Below, one piece after another: positions 1 to 5,858 of a DNA stretch of 11,437 nt. The stretch comes from SIG603 sp964370405 (lineage in GTDB: Bacteria; Bacillota; Clostridia; Oscillospirales; Acutalibacteraceae). The DNA is taken from contig CAYJJB010000060.1 of assembly GCA_964370405.1 (NCBI GenBank), positions 1 to 11,437 of the forward strand. Reading direction: 5' to 3'. How positions within the stretch are numbered: position 1 is the first letter of the stretch; each line of letters opens with the position of its first letter. Under the pieces are notes generated by a model. It saw only the letters and a program-made list of their open reading frames with translations, made no database searches and was not told the origin of the DNA. A program made the position numbers and the translations under genes.

Positions 1-26
1 GAATTTGTTGTAAGTAGATAAAATGA

Positions 27-57
27 AAAGGACTGCTGTAAAATACAGCAGTCCTTT
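27..57 (-). terminator. Intrinsic terminator of the trpB2 gene
   Basis: A perfect 14-bp inverted repeat (AAAGGACTGCTGTA and its complement) encloses a 3-base loop. On the minus strand it lies just past the trpB2 stop codon and is followed by a T-rich stretch (CTTTTCATTTTATC). The plus-strand side is only weakly T-rich, so termination of the minus-strand transcript is the main expected role. Confidence 0.85.
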
Positions 58-64
58 AATAATT

Positions 65-1435
65 TTAAACTTGTGGAAGTGTTGCAAGGCTTTTTTCTAG
101 GTCTTCATCAGTTGGAATATAATCAGTCATTTGACCTTCGTGGAATTTTTCGTATGCCACCATGTCAAAATATCCTGTGCCTGTAAGACCGAATAAAATT
201 GTTTTCTCCTCGCCTGTTTCTTTGCATTTTATAGCCTCATCAATTGCAACTCTAATTGCATGACTGCTCTCAGGCGCTGGTAAAATACCCTCTACCCTTG
301 CAAAGTATTCAGCAGCTTCAAACACCTCTGTTTGGCCAACAGCCACAGCATCAATTAGTTTATCATCATAAAGTTGTGAAATTGTTGAGCTCATTGCGTG
401 ATATCTTAAACCGCCTGCGTGGTTTGCAGATGGGATAAATCCACTGCCTAGTGTATACATTTTGCCAAGTGGGCAAACTTTTCCTGTGTCGCAGAAATCG
501 TATGCGTATTTACCTCTTGTAAGGCTAGGGCAAGATTTTGGCTCTACCGCTATAAATTTATAATTGTTCTCGCCCCTAAGTTGTCTTCCCATAAATGGTG
601 CTATAAGTCCTGCAAGGTTGCTTCCGCCTCCTGCACAGCCTATTATAATATCAGGGTCTATTCCATATTTATCCATAGCGGCCATGCTTTCAAGGCCTAT
701 AATGCTTTGGTGAAGAGTAACTTGGTTTAACACGCTTCCTAAAACATATCTGTAACCGTCACTAGTAACTGCCTTTTCAACTGCTTCGCTAATAGCACAG
801 CCAAGGCTTCCTGTGGTTCCTGGGAATTCCTCCAAAATTTTCTTGCCAACTTGTGTTTCCATTGATGGAGATGGTGTGACCGATGCACCGTAGGTTCTCA
901 TAACTTCACGTCTAAATGGTTTTTGCTCATAAGATACTTTAACCATGTAAACTTTGCAGTCTAAATCAAAATATGAGCTAGCCATAGACATTGCAGTACC
1001 CCATTGGCCAGCACCTGTTTCTGTAGTAACACCTTTAAGGCCTTGCTCGTGCGCATAATAAGCTTGTGCGACGGCTGAATTTAGTTTGTGGCTTCCGCTT
1101 GTGTTATTGCCCTCAAACTTATAGTAAATCTTTGCAGGTGTGCCAAGTTTTTTCTCTAGACAATATGCCCTTACAAGCGGAGCAGGTCTGTACATTTTAT
1201 AAAAATCTTGAATTTTTTCCGGAATGTCAACGTAAGCCGTGTCTACATCAAGCTCTTGTTTTGCAAGTTCTTCACAGAATACTACACTGAGCTCCTCAAG
1301 GCTTGCAGGCTCTAAAGTGCCTGGGTTTAAAAGTGGTGCAGGCTTATTTTTCATGTCTGCACGCACATTGTACCATTTTTTTGGCATTTCATTTTCTTCT
1401 AGATAAATTTTGTAAGGTATGTTTTTTTCTGACAT
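65..1435 (-). CDS. trpB2: TrpB2-type tryptophan synthase beta chain (PLP enzyme), stand-alone
   Basis: This 456-residue PLP enzyme of the tryptophan synthase beta family should condense L-serine with indole to give L-tryptophan in the cytoplasm. The PLP lysine is K117 in SGSHKLN, the catalytic glutamate is E139 in TETGAGQWG, and the cofactor phosphate-binding loop is CAGGGSN at 267-273. Three things place it in the TrpB2 subgroup rather than canonical TrpB1: length (TrpB1 is about 400 residues), the extended N-terminus with RPAPL near residue 83, and GAGQW where TrpB1 has GAGQH. No trpA or other trp gene lies beside it. TrpB2 proteins are known to act without a stable TrpA partner, so indole salvage is likely. 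The ATG is preceded by AGAGGAGA at good spacing. Expression is controlled by the T-box leader upstream. A related serine or threonine PLP activity is less likely but not excluded. Confidence 0.93.
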   Translation of the reverse strand: MSEKNIPYKIYLEENEMPKKWYNVRADMKNKPAPLLNPGTLEPASLEELSVVFCEELAKQELDVDTAYVDIPEKIQDFYKMYRPAPLVRAYCLEKKLGTPAKIYYKFEGNNTSGSHKLNSAVAQAYYAHEQGLKGVTTETGAGQWGTAMSMASSYFDLDCKVYMVKVSYEQKPFRREVMRTYGASVTPSPSMETQVGKKILEEFPGTTGSLGCAISEAVEKAVTSDGYRYVLGSVLNQVTLHQSIIGLESMAAMDKYGIDPDIIIGCAGGGSNLAGLIAPFMGRQLRGENNYKFIAVEPKSCPSLTRGKYAYDFCDTGKVCPLGKMYTLGSGFIPSANHAGGLRYHAMSSTISQLYDDKLIDAVAVGQTEVFEAAEYFARVEGILPAPESSHAIRVAIDEAIKCKETGEEKTILFGLTGTGYFDMVAYEKFHEGQMTDYIPTDEDLEKSLATLPQV

Positions 1436-1479
1436 AATAAATTCTCCTCTTTTAAAATAAATTTTACCTGTGAAACAAG

Positions 1480-1779
1480 CAAATAAAAAAATTCCTGTCC
1501 CGCAGATTTTTAATAGTCTGCTGGGACAGGAATAATAAATTTAAAATCCTGCGGTGCCACCCGGCTTGGTGCTGTTGCACCCTCTCTACATGTACGGGAA
1601 AATTCCGATACATTTGCATTTTTTAACGAAGTGCTTTTCTCCGTCTTGTATACTCAAAATAAATTTTTTCCACATCGCCCTTAAAAGACCATTCGGTTTA
1701 TCTCCTTGTGCCGTTTCACACCAAACAACGGCTCTCTGAACCAAAGCGCTTATAAACTTACTACTCTTCCTCATCGGTT
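1480..1779 (-). promoter_or_regulatory. T-box riboswitch, probably tRNA-Trp responsive, controlling trpB2
   Basis: The leader lies on the minus strand between promoter and trpB2 and shows the T-box elements in order. Stem I contains AGTA (1759-1765), the distal segment AGAGAGCCGTTG followed by GGTGTGAAAC, and a 3' side CCGAATGGTC. The hallmark T-box GGGTGGCACCGC occupies 1551-1562, and a terminator follows. A UGG triplet (1689-1691) directly follows the GAA of the specifier loop. The antiterminator bulge reads UGGC, whose variable C pairs with a G73 discriminator; tRNA-Trp has G73. Overlapping register choices GGU (Gly, U73) or AUG (Met, A73) do not fit that C. Uncharged tRNA-Trp should therefore stabilise the antiterminator, formed by CGCAGG pairing with CCTGTCCC at 1523-1530, and allow read-through. 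The element is directly visible. The tRNA identity is inferred, because the exact register of the specifier needs a covariance alignment. Confidence 0.9.
1481..1532 (-). terminator. T-box leader terminator
   Basis: On the minus strand ATTCCTGTCCCAGCAGA pairs with TCTGCGGGACAGGAAT, with one bulged A, around a short A/T-rich loop, and is followed by TTTTTTATTT. Its 5' arm (CCTGTCCC, 1523-1530) is also the partner of the T-box sequence, giving mutually exclusive terminator and antiterminator structures. Confidence 0.9.
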
Positions 1780-1785
1780 TATTAG

Positions 1786-1814
1786 AATTTACCATGTTAA
1801 AGCAAATTTGTCAA
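1786..1814 (-). promoter_or_regulatory. Sigma-A-type promoter of the T-box/trpB2 transcript
   Basis: On the minus strand a perfect -35 TTGACA (1809-1814) is separated by 17 bases from a -10 TAAATT (1786-1791). Transcription would start near 1779, just ahead of stem I of the T-box. The -10 matches the consensus at four of six positions. Confidence 0.75.
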
Positions 1815-1928
1815 GAGTTTTTTTAATTTTATTTTGAAAAATATTTTTTATAATTCTATTTTGAAATAATAATCACACTTTACCATGCTAATATTACATC
1901 ATTATTAATAAAAAGGAGGAATACATTG

Positions 1929-3329
1929 ATGAAAAACTGGCGAAAACTTTTAATTATGCTCCTGTGTTTAGCGCTTAGCACGGCACTTGTAGCATGTGGC
2001 GGAGGGGCACAAAGCTCTTCGTCCACACCATCTAGTAGTAAAGACGAAAGCTCCGCATCCGAAAGCGAGAGCGAAGAGGAGGAGGAAATGATAGACATTA
2101 CAGGCACTATGACCACCCATATGGCAGGTGACGACTGGGGTGCAGGCATAAACTCTGTCACCTTAGAGCTTAGCCATGAAATTGACAGCGTTATGCCCGA
2201 CACTTTTACGGTTACCGAAACCAAAGGTGTCACAGACTGGGCGTCTGACGGTTTCCCAATTATCGAGGTCACAAACCCACGTACTATTATGAATGCATAT
2301 TTAAGCGATGCGGATAAAAACTCGGTAGACGGCCCGTCAAAATATGTTACTCTTGAGCTTGCGTTTACACTTAGCGAGGGTGCAAACATTAACTATATGC
2401 CGCTTACAGGCTACAACACATACTGTGACCCTTATATGCTCACCGTGGATATAAGTGACTCAAGCCAACTATTTTCCGGCGAAGCTACAGTTTTAAATAG
2501 CTTTGAACCTATAACAGAGATTACAGACATGACGACAGATGCCGACATGTTTATGATGGACAGCTTTGAGGCAAGTGACGGAGTAAAATATGAATATGCC
2601 CATTTTGAGCCGGAAGAACCCAGCACCACTACTGTAGTTTGGCTACACGGCATGGGTGAAGGCGGAACAGAAAACACCGACCCTTATATAACTTTACTTG
2701 GAAATGAAGCCTACAACGGTGCAACAGAAGAAATGCAAGAAATTATGGGTGGCGCAAACATCTTAGTCCCACAATCTCCGACTTATTGGATGGACAGAGA
2801 TGGCACAGGTCAGCCCATAGACGATAGCGTAGAGGGCTCATACTATGTAGACTCACTTCATGAGCTAATCATGGATTACAAAGACAAGACAGGCTCTACA
2901 GACATTATACTTGCAGGTTGCAGTAACGGCGGATTTATGGTTATGGACATGGCCATAAACTACGGCGACGAATACACAGCCTTTGTGCCGATTTGCGAAG
3001 CTATGAGTGATGCGGTTATTTCCGATGACGAACTTGCAAAAATCAAGGACTACCCATTCTTCTTCATCTATGCTTACAGCGACACAACCGTGCCACCTGC
3101 ACTTACAAGCATTGCTACTATAGACAGACTAAAAGCTGCAGGTGCTACAAATTTACATGTGTTCGCACCTGAGAGTGTTGTAGATACTTCAGGCAGATTT
3201 ACAAACGAAGACGGAACTCCATATACATATAACGGACACTTCTCATGGATTTATTTCCACAATAATGAGGCAGTAAGTGATGTGGACGAAACCCCAGTAT
3301 GGAACTGGATGGCAGGACAAATAGGATAA
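1929..3329 (+). CDS. Exported lipoprotein with alpha/beta-hydrolase (esterase/peptidase-like) domain
   Basis: This 466-residue protein begins with a lipoprotein signal peptide: basic start, hydrophobic core and lipobox LVAC with C23 as the lipidation site. A Ser/Glu-rich acidic linker follows (about 28-54, ending in a run of glutamates). The middle, about 55-210, is not recognised by motif but sits where EstA-like secreted esterases carry an Ig-like N-terminal domain. The C-terminal part is an alpha/beta hydrolase: HG oxyanion motif at 240-241, nucleophile S332 in GCSNGG, likely D385 in YSDTTVPP and H437 in NGHFSW. It should therefore be a surface-anchored serine hydrolase cleaving an ester or short peptide; the substrate is unknown. 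The start chosen is the ATG nine bases after GGAGG. A TTG codon at 1926 directly before it would add one Met. It is transcribed alone between the T-box promoter and a shared terminator. No clear promoter is visible in the AT-rich 1815-1910 stretch. Confidence 0.85.
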   Translation: MKNWRKLLIMLLCLALSTALVACGGGAQSSSSTPSSSKDESSASESESEEEEEMIDITGTMTTHMAGDDWGAGINSVTLELSHEIDSVMPDTFTVTETKGVTDWASDGFPIIEVTNPRTIMNAYLSDADKNSVDGPSKYVTLELAFTLSEGANINYMPLTGYNTYCDPYMLTVDISDSSQLFSGEATVLNSFEPITEITDMTTDADMFMMDSFEASDGVKYEYAHFEPEEPSTTTVVWLHGMGEGGTENTDPYITLLGNEAYNGATEEMQEIMGGANILVPQSPTYWMDRDGTGQPIDDSVEGSYYVDSLHELIMDYKDKTGSTDIILAGCSNGGFMVMDMAINYGDEYTAFVPICEAMSDAVISDDELAKIKDYPFFFIYAYSDTTVPPALTSIATIDRLKAAGATNLHVFAPESVVDTSGRFTNEDGTPYTYNGHFSWIYFHNNEAVSDVDETPVWNWMAGQIG

Positions 3330-3342
3330 AAAACTACATAAA

Positions 3343-3390
3343 AAGGCTGGCAAAATGAGTAAAAACATTTTGCCAGCCTTAATTTTTTTA
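3343..3390. terminator. Bidirectional intrinsic terminator
   Basis: AAGGCTGGCAAAATG (3343-3357) and its exact complement (3366-3380) enclose an 8-base loop. The plus strand continues AATTTTTTTA. The minus strand continues TTTTTATG. It can therefore end both the lipoprotein gene and the convergent metallophosphoesterase gene, whose stop codon lies inside the T-rich tail. Confidence 0.9.
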
Positions 3391-4473
3391 TTTATCTCCG
3401 CTTAAATTTACAATGACCACTTCTGACTTGCCTTCAAGCCTAAGTGGAGTGTTCCATGTGCCCATTCCTGAGCTTACAATTATGGAGCAGTTATCTACTG
3501 TATTTATTCCATAATTTAAATCATAAATAAAACTTTGGACAAGGCCAAGCGGTGGAAGTTGTCCAGAGTGAGTGTGACCACATAAATATAAGTCAGCACC
3601 TTGCTTGCTAAGATTTTCAAAGTCTACAGGTTTATGTTCAACTACAACAATTGGTTTTTCTTTATCAAGAGTTTCAAGGAGTTCCTTTGCAGATTTACCC
3701 TCGCCATTTAAATCAGGTTCAGATCGACCAACAATGTAAAAGGCATCATCAATCAAAACAGTGTCATCATTTAAAATTATTATATTATTAGAAAGTATTT
3801 CATTTTTAATAAATTGAATATTTTCATCTCTCATATCTGAAACCACATTAGCCTTGGCTTCATGATTTCCCCAAACAAAATAAGTGCCATATTTTGAAGA
3901 AATTTCACCAAATTCCTTGCTTGCTAATTCTAGCTCTTCTTTAGTGGTTCTTTCATCAAAAATATCTCCGCCAAGCAAAATTATATCTGGGTTTTGCGCT
4001 TGTATTTCATCGCAATACTCTGCAATGTTATCACTGTTAATAGACACACCCATGTGAACATCGGATATAAAAGCGATTTTTATATCTTTGGCATTTAAGT
4101 CTTTTTGCACTGTAATATCATACGGGGTAATTACTAAGTTATGTGCATTTATAAAGCCAAAAACAATTAAAATTACAGTGAGTAAAACAGAGGGTGTACC
4201 GCCAAAATAAAGGTATTTTAAAACTTTGTTGCTTGGAAAAAAATTGCGGTAGCACATACCTACTAAGTCAAATATTAGACATAATATAAAAAAGTAGCCT
4301 GCTAGTATTGTTGCTGTTCCTAAAGGGTTAAAAAAGGCAAGAGCCGAAACAATTAAAACAGCTGAAAGTAAAGCTATAGAGCAAATTTTTGGTTTGGGCT
4401 TGTTAAAAAAATTAAATATCCTTTTTATGAAACCGTTTAAATAAAATCCAATTCCTATAAGTGCTGCCCACAC
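3388..4473 (-). CDS. Membrane-anchored metallophosphoesterase (YkuE/YaeI-like)
   Basis: The protein has 361 residues from the GTG at 4473. Its N-terminal part is membrane-embedded, with hydrophobic segments at about 1-17, 31-48, 53-75 and 91-109. From about 131 it carries a calcineurin-type phosphoesterase domain with the full set of dimetal ligands: D138 and H140 (SDVH), D170 (LGGDIFD), N203 and H204 (WGNHE), H280 (VEHKP), and H300 and H302 (CGHTHSGQ). Family relatives hydrolyse phosphoester or pyrophosphate bonds, in several cases on lipid-linked substrates. The substrate here is unknown. It follows the deaminase gene on the same strand with no terminator between, so the two are probably co-transcribed. 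The start is doubtful: the GTG has no ribosome binding site, whereas AAAAAGGAG at 4512-4520 precedes an in-frame ATT at 4501-4503 that would give 371 residues and complete the first membrane segment. Confidence 0.9.
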   Translation of the reverse strand: MWAALIGIGFYLNGFIKRIFNFFNKPKPKICSIALLSAVLIVSALAFFNPLGTATILAGYFFILCLIFDLVGMCYRNFFPSNKVLKYLYFGGTPSVLLTVILIVFGFINAHNLVITPYDITVQKDLNAKDIKIAFISDVHMGVSINSDNIAEYCDEIQAQNPDIILLGGDIFDERTTKEELELASKEFGEISSKYGTYFVWGNHEAKANVVSDMRDENIQFIKNEILSNNIIILNDDTVLIDDAFYIVGRSEPDLNGEGKSAKELLETLDKEKPIVVVEHKPVDFENLSKQGADLYLCGHTHSGQLPPLGLVQSFIYDLNYGINTVDNCSIIVSSGMGTWNTPLRLEGKSEVVIVNLSGDK

Positions 4474-4536
4474 AACTATAGAAAAAAATAAATCTGTAAA
4501 AATAAAATATGCTCCTTTTTGTTTATTTTAAAATAA

Positions 4537-4929
4537 TTACTCTACCGAATAAGCAAAAGGTAACAACTCTTTTGCTAAAACTTTAAGGCCTTCATCGTTT
4601 TGTGAAAGTATTACCTCGCAGTTTGGCGCATAGTCGCTTAGCATTTGTCGGCAATTGCCACAAGGTGGTAAAATTTGGTCGCCGTTTTCTCCTCTTATTG
4701 CCACAATGGAAACAAACTCTTTCTCTCCGTTTGCCACAGCTGTGCCTATAGCCACTTGCTCGCCACATGCACCGTGCAGTGAATAAACATTAACGCCAAC
4801 ATAAATTTTGCCACTGCCGCAAAGCACCGCCGCCGCTACGGTGTGATTAAAATTTTGCTTGTCAAAATTTTTTTTAATGACATCGCTTGCTCTTTTTATT
4901 AACTCATAATCAGTTTTGTTTAAAACCAT
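4537..4929 (-). CDS. Cytidine deaminase-family enzyme, blasticidin-S-deaminase-like
   Basis: This 130-residue zinc-dependent deaminase has the CDA fold. The metal site is visible: C55 with the catalytic E57 in HGACGEQ, and C90 and C93 in PPCGNCRQ. Canonical cytidine deaminases have CAE at the first site, whereas here the middle residue is glycine. The segments GVNVY (45-49), IVAI (75-78), CGNCRQ and the C-terminal KELLPFAY match my recollection of blasticidin-S deaminase better than bacterial Cdd. It probably deaminates a cytosine-type nucleoside or a related aminopyrimidine. Salvage of cytidine or detoxification of a cytosyl-nucleoside antibiotic are both possible, and the sequence does not decide. 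AGGAG (4939-4943) lies nine bases before the ATG. It is first in a likely two-gene unit with the metallophosphoesterase. Confidence 0.88.
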   Translation of the reverse strand: MVLNKTDYELIKRASDVIKKNFDKQNFNHTVAAAVLCGSGKIYVGVNVYSLHGACGEQVAIGTAVANGEKEFVSIVAIRGENGDQILPPCGNCRQMLSDYAPNCEVILSQNDEGLKVLAKELLPFAYSVE

Positions 4930-4967
4930 AATTTTTTTCTCCTATGCGATATATTTTAATTTGTATG

Positions 4968-4996
4968 ATTTTACCACAAACACAAAATAAAGTAAA
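4968..4996 (-). promoter_or_regulatory. Promoter of the deaminase-metallophosphoesterase operon
   Basis: On the minus strand TTTACT (4991-4996) is followed after 17 bases by TAAAAT (4968-4973), about 40 bases upstream of the deaminase start codon. Both hexamers are near the sigma-A consensus. Confidence 0.6.
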
Positions 4997-5039
4997 CTTT
5001 TGCTTTAAAATATAAATTTTCAAAAAAATTAATGAGTTG

Positions 5040-5053
5040 TTGATTTTTATCAA
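5040..5053. promoter_or_regulatory. CRP/FNR-family operator-like palindrome
   Basis: TTGATTTTTATCAA is an exact match to the FNR-type consensus TTGAT-N4-ATCAA, centred at 5046.5 in the 191-base gap between the divergent deaminase and response-regulator genes. It overlaps the -35 of the proposed regulator promoter, a position that would favour repression there. It could also serve the deaminase side from further upstream. No regulator that binds it is encoded in the window. Confidence 0.5.
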
Positions 5054-5068
5054 ATAATATGTTTAAAT
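5040..5068 (+). promoter_or_regulatory. Candidate promoter of the two-component operon
   Basis: TTGATT (5040-5045) and TTAAAT (5063-5068) are 17 bases apart, about 50 bases before the response-regulator start. The -10 is weak (four of six), so the assignment is tentative. Confidence 0.4.
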
Positions 5069-5120
5069 AGAAAAAGATGTTGTCGCAAATGGAAAAAATA
5101 TAAAGAAAAGGGGAGAAAAT

Positions 5121-5858
5121 ATGTACAAAGTTGTGCTTATAGACGACGAACCTTGGAGTTCTGCTGTTTTAGTCAAAAGCGTTAATTGGGAAGAACTTGG
5201 CTTTTATGTAAGCGGAATATATCAAAATTCTACAAAAGCTTATGAAGAAATATCAAAAAATGTGCCTGATGTAATTATTACAGATATTGCAATGCCCGTA
5301 TTAAATGGGCTTGATTTAATTTCAAAGGTGAAAAAAGCTTCTACAGATACTAGATTTATTATTCTATCTGCATATAAAGATTTTGAATACGCTAAAACTG
5401 CCATGAAGCTTGGAGTTGCAGATTACTGTGTCAAACCAGTTGATACTACAGAGATAATAGATTTACTAATTGAAATAAAACTTGAACTTGACGAAAAATT
5501 TGGAAACAAAATGTATTCTGACATACCGCAAGATAAATTTGAGGAAATTGCACTTTATATTGAAGAAAATATTCATGATAAATTAAGTTTGCTGTCAATC
5601 GCAGAAAAATTTTTTGTAAGCAGAACTTATATTTGCGTGTTGTTTAGAAAAAATAAAAATCTTACCTTTTCGCAGTATTTGACCAATATAAGAATTGACA
5701 GGAGTAAATTTCTTCTTAAAAATACCAACATGAAACTGTTAGAAATTGCCGAAAAGGTTGGCTTTCAAGATGAATATTACTTTAGTAAGGTGTTTAAAAA
5801 AAATACAGGAAAATCGCCTAGCACTTACAGAAAAGATAAAGAGGTAGAGTATGAGTAA
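5121..5858 (+). CDS. Two-component response regulator with AraC-type DNA-binding domain (YesN-like)
   Basis: This 245-residue cytoplasmic transcription regulator has an N-terminal receiver domain (about 1-120) with the acidic pair D8 and D9, phosphoacceptor D55 in ITDIAMP, S83 in ILSAYKD and K105 in VKPVD. After a short linker, an AraC/XylS-type double helix-turn-helix fills about 138-243. It includes LSIAEKFFVS and the conserved second-helix region LLEIAEKVGF-YYFSKVFKK ending GKSPSTYRK. At 245 residues it is shorter than many YesN proteins, which often carry a long linker. AGGGGAG ends five bases before the ATG. It overlaps the following kinase gene by 8 bases, so the pair is co-transcribed and probably translationally coupled. 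Its likely target is the adjacent ABC importer. Confidence 0.93.
   Translation: MYKVVLIDDEPWSSAVLVKSVNWEELGFYVSGIYQNSTKAYEEISKNVPDVIITDIAMPVLNGLDLISKVKKASTDTRFIILSAYKDFEYAKTAMKLGVADYCVKPVDTTEIIDLLIEIKLELDEKFGNKMYSDIPQDKFEEIALYIEENIHDKLSLLSIAEKFFVSRTYICVLFRKNKNLTFSQYLTNIRIDRSKFLLKNTNMKLLEIAEKVGFQDEYYFSKVFKKNTGKSPSTYRKDKEVEYE

Noticed and set aside
1554..1795. Two short open frames (61 and 69 residues) on opposite strands
   Set aside because: Both lie within the T-box leader, whose RNA elements fully account for the conserved sequence. Neither has a proper ribosome binding site.
1880..2389. 169-residue open frame on the minus strand
   Set aside because: It lies antisense to the 5' half of the lipoprotein gene, has low-complexity Ser/Leu composition and no ribosome binding site. 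The lipoprotein frame has a signal peptide and catalytic motifs.
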